A DNA stretch of 64,000 bases from Paenibacillus dauci. Lineage in GTDB: Bacteria > Bacillota > Bacilli > Paenibacillales > Paenibacillaceae. The notes below the pieces were generated by a model. That model was not told the origin of the DNA. It was given only the letters and a program-made list of their open reading frames with translations, and did not search any database. Positions 7,759 through 16,777 of the stretch are shown piece after piece. The stretch spans positions 423,816-487,815 of the forward strand of contig NZ_KQ040798.1 of NCBI RefSeq assembly GCF_000971985.1, written 5' to 3'. Positions within the stretch are counted from its first letter, which is position 1. Each line of letters opens with the position of its first letter. Position numbers and translations under genes: made by a program.

Positions 7759-10530
7759 TTAGTGCATATGATCATTTTGTGCAGTTGGAGCTTGCTGTCT
7801 ATTCTGCTGCTCTACCAGTACTCTGTGAATCTCGGATGGATGAATCGGCTTGATAATAAAATCAATCATACCGCTGCGCAGACATGCTGCCTGAATATCA
7901 CTGCCGACATTGGCCGTCACAGCTACAATCGATGGTCTGGCTTCCAGTGGCAGCAGCTGCTGAATCAGATTGGAGACCGCGATGCCATCCATCATGGGCA
8001 TCTGTATATCCATGAACACCAGATCGTAATGATGTCGTACAATAGCGGCATAAGCTTCTACCCCATTACTGACAGTATCTACACGGCAGCCAAATTTGCG
8101 GATAATATCTTCCATCAATTGCTGATTCACCGGATGATCTTCAGCGATCAGGATAGACAGATCGGATACATCTACCTGATCATGACTGATCCATTCCAGA
8201 TCTAGATCCGACGTCTGTTCTGCTTCCACTTTGTTGGAATGTTCTGCACCCAGCCAGCTGCAGGGCAGGATAAAGCGGAAAATCGAACCTACATTTTCGC
8301 GGCTCTCGACCTGAATCGTGCCACCCATTAGCTCAATCAGCTTTTTGCATATGGACAGACCCAGCCCGGTTCCTCCGTATTTACGGTTTAACGCCGGATG
8401 CAGCTGGGAAAAGGATTGGAACAACAGATTTTTCTTGTCTTCTGCTACTCCTACACCCGTATCTTCTACGATGAATTCCAGCATCAACTGCTTTTTGTCG
8501 CTGTCTTCATAGAGTTTGTCCACAATAATACCAATCGTTCCTTTATCCGTAAACTTGATGGCATTGCCGACCAGATTACTCAGAATCTGGCGGAGCCGAT
8601 CCGGATCAGCCACCACTCTGCGCGGCAGTCCAGGTGCTACGTACCAGGACAGATCAAGCTTTTTCTCCATGGCGCTAGGGGTGAAGAGTTCGGCAACATG
8701 TTCAACCAGCGCCTCCAGTTCAAACTCTTCGGGTTCGAGTGAGAATTTTCCTGCTTCGATTTTGCTAAAATCCAGAACATCATTCAGAATCCGCATCAGC
8801 GACGTCCCGCTACTTCGTATAATCTCGGCATAATCCTGCTGAGTCTCTGTCAGCTCGGTATCCAGCAGCAGATTGGTCATTCCAAGTACACCATTCATGG
8901 GTGTACGAATCTCATGGCTCATCATGGCCAAAAAGTCGGATTTGGCCGAAGCTGCCTGTTCAGCCAGTTCTTTTTGACGGAGTACTTCGCGCTCATTGGT
9001 AATATCGCGGAATACAATGACGGCGCCCTGAATCTGGTCTTTATCAATAATCGGATTCACGTTATATTCCACGAGACAGCTGGAACCATTCTTTTTCCAG
9101 AAGATTCCTTCTTTGATGGAACGAGGAATACCATCCCGAATCGTTGCACAAATCGGGCACTCTTCCGGGGAGTACGGTACTCCACCTGGTGCAGACGGGT
9201 TAATAATATGGTGGCTGTAATGTCCATTGAATTCGTTCTGGGAAAATCCCAGCATGGACAGGGTCGCCGGGTTAGTGAACATGACTTTGCCTTCTTTGTT
9301 GAGTCCAAATATGCCTTCCGAGACAGAGCTGAGGATCAGCTCATGTTCATAATCCAGCTTTTCCAGTTTACGAATATATTCTTTGCGTTCGGTTACATCA
9401 TTGGCTATTCCGTAGACACCCACAATCTCGGAATCGACGATAATCGGTACGTTAATCACACTGATATCGATAACTTTGCCGCTACTGTGTACTACGGTTG
9501 TCTCGTAATTCTGCGGAATACCACTACGCGCAGCTTCAAAATGCCGGTTCGTATCTTCCACTTTTTCCGGTACGATAATGTTATGAAAGGACATCTCCAT
9601 GATCTGCTCGAGTGGATAACCCAGCAGCAGCGCCAGGTTGCCATTGCTCGATGTATAATTCCCTTCCAGATCAAACGAATATACACTCGCCGGATTGTAC
9701 TCGAACAGCGATTTGTAACGCTGTTCGCTTTCCTTGAGCCGACGCTCGGATTTTTTGCGATCGGTGATATCACGGGATACCGCTATAATTTCTTCAATTT
9801 CACCGGTTTGCTCATTGTAGCTATAGCGGCCTGTACTCTCGATCCACACGTAATGACCTTCTTTGGCACGGATGCGGTAAGAGACGGTATACGAGCTTTC
9901 TGTATGCAGAATCTGCTCCAGATAACGGGTCACGACATGGATATCATCGGGATGGAAAAAGTCATATGCACTTTTGCCAATGATGTCTTCCGGTTCATAA
10001 CCGAGTATCGTTTTGCAGGCAGGTGAAGCATACAGATAGGTTGCGCTGCTGTCGGCCATATGTCTGGAAATAAAATCAAGGGAATGCTCGGAAATCAGCC
10101 GGAAATCTTTTTCACTCTGTCGGATCTGCTGTTCCATCTTTTTTTGCGCAGTAATATCCCGGCAAATCACATAGATGCCTATCATCTCTCCCGTATGCTG
10201 AATCGGAGTAAATGTCATTTGCATCCAGATTTTGGAGCGATTTTTGTGAAGTGCTTCCAGCTCTATCGTTGAAGCTGTGCCTGACAAGGCCTGACTGATT
10301 GAAGTCTGCAGCGGCTGAATGGTGCGACAGGACTGCAGATGACTCTCTGTAAAAAGATACAGCTCTTCAAAGTGATAACCGGTCATATGCCGAATAGCAG
10401 GATTCGCACGAACCAGCACACCGGCATGATCCAGAATCAGCATACCATCCGGTGAATTGGTAAATAATGAATCCTGCAAAACACTTTCTGAAATCAGCTG
10501 CAGCAATAATTCTGTATGATTCTGTTTCAA
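7759..10530 (-). CDS. Hybrid sensor histidine kinase with four PAS domains and a receiver
   Basis: I place the start at TTG 10530, preceded by GGGAGAGAGG. The frame stays open to a TTG at 10632, but that has no ribosome site. The product is about 923 residues with no membrane segment, so it is probably cytoplasmic. Order: PAS1 (SPDGMLILDHAGVLVRANPA), PAS2 with a PAS3-type fold (YASPACKTILGYEPEDI), PAS3 (YNPASVYSFDLEGNY), PAS4 (EGIFGLNKEGKVMFTNPA). Then HisKA (MMSHEIRTPMNGVLGM), HATPase (NLVGNAIKF, DTGVGV, GTGLGLSI) and a C-terminal receiver with its Asp in VFMDIQMPMMDG. No Hpt domain is fused, so phosphate must pass to a separate Hpt, or the receiver acts in cis. No partner regulator is adjacent. 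The ligands of the PAS domains cannot be deduced. Confidence 0.9.
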   Translation of the reverse strand: MKQNHTELLLQLISESVLQDSLFTNSPDGMLILDHAGVLVRANPAIRHMTGYHFEELYLFTESHLQSCRTIQPLQTSISQALSGTASTIELEALHKNRSKIWMQMTFTPIQHTGEMIGIYVICRDITAQKKMEQQIRQSEKDFRLISEHSLDFISRHMADSSATYLYASPACKTILGYEPEDIIGKSAYDFFHPDDIHVVTRYLEQILHTESSYTVSYRIRAKEGHYVWIESTGRYSYNEQTGEIEEIIAVSRDITDRKKSERRLKESEQRYKSLFEYNPASVYSFDLEGNYTSSNGNLALLLGYPLEQIMEMSFHNIIVPEKVEDTNRHFEAARSGIPQNYETTVVHSSGKVIDISVINVPIIVDSEIVGVYGIANDVTERKEYIRKLEKLDYEHELILSSVSEGIFGLNKEGKVMFTNPATLSMLGFSQNEFNGHYSHHIINPSAPGGVPYSPEECPICATIRDGIPRSIKEGIFWKKNGSSCLVEYNVNPIIDKDQIQGAVIVFRDITNEREVLRQKELAEQAASAKSDFLAMMSHEIRTPMNGVLGMTNLLLDTELTETQQDYAEIIRSSGTSLMRILNDVLDFSKIEAGKFSLEPEEFELEALVEHVAELFTPSAMEKKLDLSWYVAPGLPRRVVADPDRLRQILSNLVGNAIKFTDKGTIGIIVDKLYEDSDKKQLMLEFIVEDTGVGVAEDKKNLLFQSFSQLHPALNRKYGGTGLGLSICKKLIELMGGTIQVESRENVGSIFRFILPCSWLGAEHSNKVEAEQTSDLDLEWISHDQVDVSDLSILIAEDHPVNQQLMEDIIRKFGCRVDTVSNGVEAYAAIVRHHYDLVFMDIQMPMMDGIAVSNLIQQLLPLEARPSIVAVTANVGSDIQAACLRSGMIDFIIKPIHPSEIHRVLVEQQNRQQAPTAQNDHMH

Positions 10531-10849
10531 AAATGCCTCTCTCCCTGTAGTGTGACTCCATCTATTGGTCTCAAAACGAAATGAAATAGTTAACGTGCAG
10601 ATTACATCCAATAATAATTGGAATAAGGGCAAAAAACCAGCTTTTATTCCTTATTTACACCACATTTGCCAACAGGACGCATTGCTTTTGCAGACGTTCT
10701 GAATCGCCGTATCTATAAAACCCACGCAATTACGAAGAACACTTTGTCAGGTTCCCTTCAAGTCGGGTATAATTAGACGGTACGCCATGATGAATGGAAC
10801 AGATTGGACAAGATTATATATTGATTACATTTATAGAAAGGACGATGGT
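10531..10849. other. Divergent intergenic region
   Basis: 319 bases between the hybrid kinase (minus) and the oxidoreductase (plus). It holds the kinase ribosome site near 10540 and one good promoter for the plus-strand gene (10744-10773). Nothing else was recognised. Confidence 0.5.
10744..10773 (+). promoter_or_regulatory. Sigma-A-type promoter for the Gfo/Idh/MocA oxidoreductase
   Basis: -35 TTGTCA (5 of 6) at 10744-10749, 18-nt spacer, perfect -10 TATAAT at 10768-10773. It lies about 77 nt ahead of the start codon at 10850. Confidence 0.65.
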
Positions 10850-11836
10850 ATGGTCCGCTTTGGTATTATTGGTACTAACTTTATTACAGAACGATTTATT
10901 GAAGCCGCTAAACGCAATGATGATTTTGAACTGACTGCACTGTATTCGCGCACACCGGAACGCGCTCAGCAGTTCGGTCGCAAACATGCAATCCATCATC
11001 TGTTCACGGATCTGGAGGAGATGCTTGGCAGTGGGCAGGTCGATGCCGTCTATATCGCCAGTCCCAACTCTTTGCACGCAGAGCAGGCTGTACTCTGTAT
11101 GGATCATGGCAAACATGTGCTCTGCGAGAAACCGCTGGCTTCCAATGTTGCAGAGACACAGGCGATTATTGATGCAGCACGACGGAACAAGGTAGTCTTG
11201 ATGGAAGCGATGAAGTCGACGATGATGCCGAACTTTACCGCACTGCGTAACAGTCTGCCCAAACTGGGACAGGTTCGTCGCTATTTCTCCAACTATTGTC
11301 AGTATTCTTCCCGTTATGATGCCTATAAGGAAGGCAATATCCAGAATGCCTTCAAACCTGAATTCTCCAACGGTGCATTGATGGATCTTGGCGTCTATTG
11401 TATCTATCCACTGGTCGCCTTATTCGGCCGTCCCAACACGATCAAAGCAACCGGCGTTATGCTGGAATCAGGCGTCGATGGTGAAGGCAGTATTGTCGTC
11501 TCTTATGATGATATGGACGCAGTAGTGATGTATTCCAAAATCACCGATTCTTCCCTTCCATCCGAGATTCAGGGCGAGTTGGGCAGTATCCGGATCGACA
11601 AGATCAGCGAACCCAACCAGATCGTAATGACATATCGCGGCGGTTATACAGAAGAGCTGCATGTGACCCAGTACGAACCACCAATGTATTACGAGATTCG
11701 TGAATTCCTTGATCTTATCGCTGAAGGTCGGCAGGAATCCAGTATCAATTCATGGGAACATTCCCTGATTACAGCCGAGATTATGGAAGAAGCCCGTAAG
11801 CAGTTGGGACTTGTCTATCCGGCTGACCGCAAATGA
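10850..11836 (+). CDS. Gfo/Idh/MocA family NAD(P)-dependent oxidoreductase
   Basis: The start is ATG 10850, after GAAAGGA; an earlier frame start at 10787 would add 21 unrelated residues. The product is 328 residues. The Rossmann fold begins VRFGIIGTNFI, and the family signature EKPLASN follows at about residue 95. The C-terminal alpha/beta domain includes GALMDLGVYCIYPL, which carries the catalytic-type Asp and Tyr region. Members oxidise or reduce sugars, inositols or dihydrodiols. The closest remembered relative is B. subtilis YulF-like, but the substrate cannot be told. It is a single-gene unit with its own promoter and terminator. Confidence 0.9.
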   Translation: MVRFGIIGTNFITERFIEAAKRNDDFELTALYSRTPERAQQFGRKHAIHHLFTDLEEMLGSGQVDAVYIASPNSLHAEQAVLCMDHGKHVLCEKPLASNVAETQAIIDAARRNKVVLMEAMKSTMMPNFTALRNSLPKLGQVRRYFSNYCQYSSRYDAYKEGNIQNAFKPEFSNGALMDLGVYCIYPLVALFGRPNTIKATGVMLESGVDGEGSIVVSYDDMDAVVMYSKITDSSLPSEIQGELGSIRIDKISEPNQIVMTYRGGYTEELHVTQYEPPMYYEIREFLDLIAEGRQESSINSWEHSLITAEIMEEARKQLGLVYPADRK

Positions 11837-11874
11837 ATAACCAATCAGCGTTCATTATTCTTTTTACAGAATGC

Positions 11875-11915
11875 AAAAGGAAGACTACACCTCAGTGGGT
11901 AGCCTTCCTTTTTTG
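11875..11915. terminator. Bidirectional terminator
   Basis: AAAGGAAG...CTAC pairs with GTAG...CTTCCTTT, leaving one mismatch, and ends in TTTTTT on the plus strand. It lies between the convergent oxidoreductase and lipoprotein genes, with a shorter T-run in the minus direction. Confidence 0.75.
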
Positions 11916-11942
11916 ATTACATTTATGATTTATGAATAGTAA

Positions 11943-12620
11943 TTACTTGTCTTTTTGCACAGTGGACAGCGCCAGCATAACTGCATTCGTTGTTCCTCCG
12001 CCCACATTTTCAAATGAATAGGTAGTAACCGGTACGCCTCTGACCGTAACATCGTCACCATCCAACAAATCTCCTGTAGAGCCCAGGTATACTCCAGTTA
12101 CAGAGTTATCGTATTCATCCGCAAGATGAACGAACGCGACTGTTCCCATTTCTGTTTCTTCTTCGGATACTTCTACTACATTACCGCTGACGGTAACCAT
12201 CTTATCCAGATAAGGAGCTACATTTTTGAACATATGACGGGAAGTGACCGAGGAGTCTACTGCATTTTTGACTTCCTGTTTATCTGCACTTGTTGTAGCA
12301 GGGAACTGATTAGGATGTGCAGTAATGTAATCGTACGTCTGCTGAGACATCTCTCCCTGATTCTCTGTCATATAAGGAACGAGATTTACCATCGCATCAG
12401 CAAACGTATTTTGCTCAGGTGCTGTTTCTGGTGCTGTTTCTGCAGCTTGCTCTACTGCTGGCTGTTCTTCTGCTTCCGTAGTTGTCGTTGTACTTTCTGT
12501 TGTAGTTGCTGCTGTCTCCGTACTGGCTGCAGGCTGCGTTGTTGCTGCTTGCTTTTCTTGCCCACAAGCAGTTAACATCACTACTGTAAATAATGCAATC
12601 ATACTAATCTTCAATTTCAT
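11943..12620 (-). CDS. Lipoprotein with C-terminal OB-like domain
   Basis: 225 residues. The lipobox LTAC (Cys at about 19) follows a short basic and hydrophobic leader, so the protein should be anchored outside the membrane. Residues 20-75 are a Thr/Ala/Glu/Gln low-complexity spacer. The C-terminal part (about 120-220) reads as beta strands: MVTVSGNVVEVSEEETEM, VAFVHLADEYDNSVTGVYLG, DGDDVTVRGVPV. This looks like an OB-fold of the tRNA-anti type common in lipoproteins of this phylum. No catalytic motif is visible. It is single-gene, between terminators, with ribosome site AAAAGGGGA. The function is unknown. Confidence 0.75.
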   Translation of the reverse strand: MKLKISMIALFTVVMLTACGQEKQAATTQPAASTETAATTTESTTTTTEAEEQPAVEQAAETAPETAPEQNTFADAMVNLVPYMTENQGEMSQQTYDYITAHPNQFPATTSADKQEVKNAVDSSVTSRHMFKNVAPYLDKMVTVSGNVVEVSEEETEMGTVAFVHLADEYDNSVTGVYLGSTGDLLDGDDVTVRGVPVTTYSFENVGGGTTNAVMLALSTVQKDK

Positions 12621-12724
12621 TTCTCATATCCCCTTTTGATATGTAGTTAATAAGCCACCTTATTAATATCGGATATAAAGTATATTAATGAATAGTATTC
12701 CAATACATATTGGGATTTTTTTGA

Positions 12725-12766
12725 AAATAAAAAAGAGAATTGCTTTTATTCAAGCAATTCTCTTTC
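12725..12766 (-). terminator. Intrinsic terminator of the HD-domain gene
   Basis: Perfect 14-bp arms AAAGAGAATTGCTT and AAGCAATTCTCTTT with a 6-nt loop; a T-rich tail follows on the minus strand. It begins 3 nt past the stop codon. Confidence 0.9.
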
Positions 12767-12768
12767 CT

Positions 12769-13206
12769 TTAACGTGCGCTTTCTGTCTCGGTCATCAGCT
12801 CATCCAGTGCTCTACCGTATTTACTGAGGCGTTCCATATCCTTTTCGGAAGGCTCCACATTGCGTGAAGGATCCATATTGTCTTCGATGTCCGCCATTTT
12901 TACGGTACGAGCCAAGGAATTCTGCTTGGCACGAAGAACAAAGTCTTCATAGGATTCATCTTCATGACGGCTCATCGCCTGAACAGCTTCTACGATTTCT
13001 TCGGAGAATCCTTCGGCCGCCAGATCATGAGCAGTAACATCTGTGTCCTCCAGTACATCATGCAGTACAGCAACAATACGCGCTTCTTCGGAACTCACCT
13101 TGAGCATCACACGCAGCGGATGAAGAATATACGGTTGACCCGAACGGTCAACCTGTCCGGAATGCGCACGGGTGGCCAGAATAATAGCTCTTTCCAGGTT
13201 ACTCAT
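12769..13206 (-). CDS. RSH-like HD-domain phosphohydrolase
   Basis: 145 residues, an HD domain alone. Metal-binding motifs of the (p)ppGpp hydrolase domain are seen in order: the first His in HSGQVDRSGQPYILHP, the HD pair in AVLHDVLEDT, and the later Asp in VKMADIEDNMD. This is the layout of Mesh1/small alarmone hydrolase proteins. There is no synthetase or TGS/ACT domain. It probably hydrolyses (p)ppGpp or another nucleotide in the cytoplasm. The family also contains members without alarmone activity, so the substrate is inferred. It stands alone, with hairpins on both sides. Confidence 0.82.
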   Translation of the reverse strand: MSNLERAIILATRAHSGQVDRSGQPYILHPLRVMLKVSSEEARIVAVLHDVLEDTDVTAHDLAAEGFSEEIVEAVQAMSRHEDESYEDFVLRAKQNSLARTVKMADIEDNMDPSRNVEPSEKDMERLSKYGRALDELMTETESAR

Positions 13207-13269
13207 CAGTACTCACATCCTTTACATTTAAATAGTCGAAAAACTCTGCCTGTTTAGTTATTACACAGC

Positions 13270-13301
13270 TTTAGCCGGATGAATCAGCTCATCCGGCTAA
13301 A
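13270..13301. terminator. Strong hairpin without a long T-run
   Basis: Perfect 13-bp arms TTTAGCCGGATGA and TCATCCGGCTAAA with a 6-nt loop. It lies downstream of the DUF4241-like gene on the minus strand. The T-run is weak on both strands, so it may act as a transcript-end stabiliser as well as a terminator. Confidence 0.6.
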
Positions 13302-13379
13302 AACAGTCTATATGATTGGTGTATTCTTAGTAAACATCGCTCGGACAGACCAGCAACCAGTACCGGTCCTCATAAATTA

Positions 13380-14096
13380 TCAATCCGGATATACGTTAAA
13401 GTCGGTGACCAGCTGTACCGGACTTCCATCTTCAGCGTATCCGATATAACTGTGGTATACGCCATTGCCAAATCCGCTGGAGAACAAAGCAATGTTATCT
13501 CCAGTCTCAAGCTCCGTAACCAGCCAGCTGCGTGAAGGACGGAATGATTCGATCGCTGCCGATTCCCACGCATCCATCAGCTCCTGAGCGACTTCAGGGT
13601 TGTCCATTTCCTGTTGTTCGGATAACCATTGATAAGCTTGTGCATCCAGCAGACTGCCGGTTCCGGAATCAACGGCATATCCCCAGCGTGCTTGTTCATA
13701 CAGATTATTCGGATCTGCTTCCGGGCTGAATTCGCGCTCTGCTCCTGCCCAGCGAGCTACGGGAGCATCGCTGAACCTTACACGTACGAAGGCAATACGC
13801 TCATCCACCATATCTTCCCGGCCTTCCTTGTATACAGCCGGATCGGTAATGCGGGCAATTGACAACTCGACAGGGAAAGATCCTTTGGGGAACACTTGCA
13901 CAAATGGGGTAGATTCAATCAGGCTGTATGGATCATCGGCCACAATTTTGCCTGTGGTCACGCGCAGCTCCCCGATAGACTTGGTATAAAAAGCAAGATT
14001 ACGTCTCTGGCCTCTCCAGAATTTGACCTGTTCCAGGTGAACACCTTCCCCGAACACTTCCTCCAGTACCTTACTCTCATGCATAACCTTGTCCAT
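13380..14096 (-). CDS. DUF4241-like protein
   Basis: The start is ATG 14096, after GAGGGAGGAAAG; the frame is open further upstream but without a ribosome site. 238 residues. Features that recall DUF4241 are LRVTTGKIVADDPYSL, the PFVQVFPKGSFPVELSIARI block, a following beta strand IAFVRVRFSDAPVARW, and GYAVDSGTGSLLDAQA. No signal peptide or membrane helix. The function of the family is not established; it is an alpha/beta cytosolic protein often seen as a single gene. The Gly/Asp-rich C-terminus (SSGFGNGVYHSYIG) is conserved-looking. The family call is from memory of the pattern. Confidence 0.65.
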   Translation of the reverse strand: MDKVMHESKVLEEVFGEGVHLEQVKFWRGQRRNLAFYTKSIGELRVTTGKIVADDPYSLIESTPFVQVFPKGSFPVELSIARITDPAVYKEGREDMVDERIAFVRVRFSDAPVARWAGAEREFSPEADPNNLYEQARWGYAVDSGTGSLLDAQAYQWLSEQQEMDNPEVAQELMDAWESAAIESFRPSRSWLVTELETGDNIALFSSGFGNGVYHSYIGYAEDGSPVQLVTDFNVYPD

Positions 14097-14569
14097 CTTT
14101 CTTTCCTCCCTCAGCAGTATGATAGTATGCCACGCCAACATGTCATGTAACCAAGGCAGATCTGCACAGCAGAACAGCAATTCATCGACTGTAAATCATT
14201 GTTCACAGTCTCCGTGCTACCACATTAGGCAGTATGCCGCTCCAACTATCGCGTATAATAACGTCGGATATTTACGTATGATTTGAGATGACGCCACTCG
14301 CTTTATAGTAGATTAAGTATCATTATACCCTTCTACAACGCAGAAGGAACATTTTTTTATGACATATTCGTAAAAATATATTGTTCATTTTTGGAAATCG
14401 ACAACAGGCTATCTATTATGTTTATTTCGTGCGCTAAATCTCCTTTTTCCGACAAAAGAAGAAAGAAAGAATATTTTGCATGATGTGGGTATAACAGTTA
14501 TTGAATGATTTTCCGGTATCGCGCATAATGTGATAGATGAGTCATCAAGAGAGAGGATGGAGAACGAGT
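14097..14569. other. Divergent intergenic region, 473 bases
   Basis: AT-rich spacer between the DUF4241-like gene and the ThrE-type exporter. A TATAAT occurs near 14250 on the plus strand without a matching -35. No gene, repeat or riboswitch was recognised. Confidence 0.4.
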
Positions 14570-15334
14570 TTGGAAGAACCGACAACCCTCAGCAGGGCGA
14601 TCAATGAAATTATGGATACCTGTATGCTGGCCGGTCAGATTATGCTGCAAAGCGGCGCGGAAACCTACCGCGTGGAAGATACAATGACCCGTATAGCCAC
14701 TTCCTACGGGCTGCCGGGTGCGCACAGCTATGTGACACCTACTGCTATTATGTTCTCGATCACCGGCGCCGAGAGCGCGCGGCTCGCACGGATCGCCGAA
14801 CGCACAACCGATCTGCACAAGATCGCCCAGGTAAACGCTATTTCACGGCAAATCAGCAGCGGACAGCTGACACCTGCAGAAGCCTATCCACTGCTCAAGG
14901 TGATTGAAGCCGGTCCTGCAGAATATTCATCCTGGATGAAAATGATGGCTGCAGCGATTTCCAGTGGTTGTTTTACTATTATGTTTCAGGGCAGCTGGGG
15001 AGATTTTATCCCTTCTCTCGTTGCAGGCCTGGCAGGATATACCACCATGCTTTATTTGCACAAATGGGTGCAGGTGAAGTTTTTTGCGGAGCTGTGTGCC
15101 GCCTTTATTATCGGGCTGCTGGCTTCTCTGTTTATTGGCTATGGCTGGGGAAATGAACTGGATAAAATTATTATCGGATCTGTTATGCCGCTCGTTCCAG
15201 GGCTGCTGATTACCAATGCGATACGTGATCTGATGGCAGGCCATCTCGTTTCGGGCATCTCCAAAGGTGCCGATGCACTGCTTACGGCTTTTGCGATCGG
15301 AGCAGGAGTCGCCATTATTTTGACATTCGTCTGA
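14570..15334 (+). CDS. Threonine/serine exporter, large (YjjP/ThrE N-terminal) subunit
   Basis: I prefer TTG 14570, with GGAG 7 nt upstream; ATG 14537 is in frame but lacks a ribosome site. About 254 residues. The soluble N-terminal half contains the conserved AGQIMLQSGAETYRVEDTM motif. The C-terminal half has five or so membrane helices with PLVPGLLITNAIRDLMAGHLVSG, the signature of the ThrE family. It is paired with the small YjjB-type subunit 34 nt downstream. Together they match the single-chain ThrE exporter of Corynebacterium split in two. It exports small amino acids or related acids across the cytoplasmic membrane; the substrate is inferred. Confidence 0.88.
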   Translation: MEEPTTLSRAINEIMDTCMLAGQIMLQSGAETYRVEDTMTRIATSYGLPGAHSYVTPTAIMFSITGAESARLARIAERTTDLHKIAQVNAISRQISSGQLTPAEAYPLLKVIEAGPAEYSSWMKMMAAAISSGCFTIMFQGSWGDFIPSLVAGLAGYTTMLYLHKWVQVKFFAELCAAFIIGLLASLFIGYGWGNELDKIIIGSVMPLVPGLLITNAIRDLMAGHLVSGISKGADALLTAFAIGAGVAIILTFV

Positions 15335-15368
15335 CCGGGATAAATCGATAGATTCAGGAAAGGAAGTT

Positions 15369-15800
15369 ATGCCTACTATGCTGGCTCAGTTAATTACCAG
15401 CTTTATCGCCACCGCCGGTTTTGGCATTATATTCAATGCGCCAAGGCGTTCGCTGCTGCAGTGCGGTGTAGCCGGCATGCTTGGCTGGATCGTCTATGTC
15501 ATGCTGCACAAGCATATTGATCCGGTAGGAGCTACCCTCATGGCTACTTTTATTGTGGGCGGAATCAGCCAGGTATTTGCGCGTATTTACAAGACACCGG
15601 TCATTATTTTTAGTGTGGCAGGAGTCATTCCGCTGGTTCCCGGTGGACTGGCTTATAATGCAATGCGATCCTTTGTGGAAAATCATTACACGGCTGCAAC
15701 CGAGCTCGCTGCCCAGGCATCGATGATCTCCGGTTCGATCGCGTTGGGACTTGTACTATCCGAAGTGTTCAATCAAATGATACGCCGTGCCGCCCGTTAA
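15369..15800 (+). CDS. Threonine/serine exporter, small (YjjB-type) subunit
   Basis: 143 residues, four or five membrane helices. The motif IPLVPGGLAYNAMRSFV parallels the PLVPGLLITNAIRDLM block of its upstream partner, showing the internal homology of the two subunits. GAAAGGAAG lies ahead of the ATG. It is co-transcribed with the large subunit; a hairpin overlaps the stop codon and ends the operon. The membrane partner is needed for export by the pair in known systems. Confidence 0.88.
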   Translation: MPTMLAQLITSFIATAGFGIIFNAPRRSLLQCGVAGMLGWIVYVMLHKHIDPVGATLMATFIVGGISQVFARIYKTPVIIFSVAGVIPLVPGGLAYNAMRSFVENHYTAATELAAQASMISGSIALGLVLSEVFNQMIRRAAR

Positions 15801-15820
15801 GGGGCTGCACGGCGTATTTG
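15781..15820 (+). terminator. Terminator overlapping the exporter stop codon
   Basis: TACGCCGTGC (15781-15790) pairs perfectly with GCACGGCGTA (15807-15816), then TTT. The left arm codes for the last residues of the small exporter subunit. Confidence 0.7.
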
Positions 15821-15880
15821 GTCTGAGACGTAATATGTCCTTGGATATGGCCCAATATACAAGTACTTGCATCCTGATAA

Positions 15881-16252
15881 TTAGACCGGAAGTTCTCCCT
15901 GTTCATAGTGGCCTGCCAGCTCCCGGATAAATTCGTGATCCAGTCCAAGCAGATAAGCGCAGAAGACCAGATCCATATCATCACTGACATAAGCTGCCAG
16001 CTCACTGCTGCCGGATGCCCGAATAACCTGATCAAAAGCCTGACGGCTCCACTCCCGTACCCGCTCTTCTTCTGCTGGCTTCAGCCCTTCCCGACGCAGC
16101 TGCTGATAAGCCTGAATCCATGCGGTATCAAAATCCGCACTGTCCCGGTATTCCAGATACCGCTCAATATCAAGCTGCTCCCACATATCCGGAGACAGTA
16201 GCGAACCGTTTTGCAGTACAGTCTGCAAATGATGAATCGCTGTTTCTTGCAT
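15881..16252 (-). CDS. Uncharacterised protein, third gene of an unknown operon
   Basis: The start is placed at ATG 16252, after AAAAGGGGG; a nearer ATG (two codons up) would crowd the site. 123 residues, mostly helical, acidic, with many Trp/Tyr and Glu/Gln. There is no signal peptide, Cys cluster or known motif. It is the last of three minus-strand genes (17758 to 15881) separated by only 8 and 19 nt, so the products probably work together. I do not recognise the family. Confidence 0.6.
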   Translation of the reverse strand: MQETAIHHLQTVLQNGSLLSPDMWEQLDIERYLEYRDSADFDTAWIQAYQQLRREGLKPAEEERVREWSRQAFDQVIRASGSSELAAYVSDDMDLVFCAYLLGLDHEFIRELAGHYEQGELPV

Positions 16253-16271
16253 ATACATCCCCCTTTTGAAC

Positions 16272-16769
16272 TCAGCCTGGACGACAGGACAGCTCCACCC
16301 AACCGTTAACTTCATCAAAACCGATCACCACAGTCTTGAGCATATGTCCGGGATAGCGATGCTCTACCGGAACAAACTGGGCACATTCATCATCGGCTAC
16401 AATGCCGAAAGCATCATTGGGAAGACTCAGAATAATTCCCTGTGGATAGCTTACCTCTACCACTCCGGTTACCTTGTCACCCGGCTTATAATGGGCTTTG
16501 ATGCTGTTCCAGTCTTTGCGATAAGGCTTCATAGCCTGCGTCCATACCTGTTCAAATTCTTCCTGTGAAATATCTTCTCCATCCGCCCCGTCCATGCTCT
16601 GGTCAAAGTCCTGATCATACAGGCAGAAATGAAGTTCCTCATCCGGACGGCTGGAAACGACCCAGCGCTCCTCATCCTCGATTACCTGACGCAATACGGT
16701 ACGGTCGTCGTCAATTTCAAAGTAATAATTCTCATCACTTTCCTCAAAACGCAATCTATAGTATTCCAT
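16272..16769 (-). CDS. Uncharacterised protein with S1/OB-like C-terminal segment
   Basis: 165 residues, acidic. The N-terminal half (about 1-75) is beta/alpha with many Glu/Asp. The C-terminal half reads YKPGDKVTGVVEVSYPQGII, then a strand with FGIVADD, then YPGHMLKTVVIGFDEVNGW ending ELSCR. This spacing of strands and Gly resembles an S1-type OB fold and would fit RNA or nucleotide binding. The middle gene of the three-gene operon: 8 nt after the DUF4261-like gene and 19 nt before the last gene. The function is unknown. Confidence 0.6.
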   Translation of the reverse strand: MEYYRLRFEESDENYYFEIDDDRTVLRQVIEDEERWVVSSRPDEELHFCLYDQDFDQSMDGADGEDISQEEFEQVWTQAMKPYRKDWNSIKAHYKPGDKVTGVVEVSYPQGIILSLPNDAFGIVADDECAQFVPVEHRYPGHMLKTVVIGFDEVNGWVELSCRPG

Positions 16770-16777
16770 GATACTGC

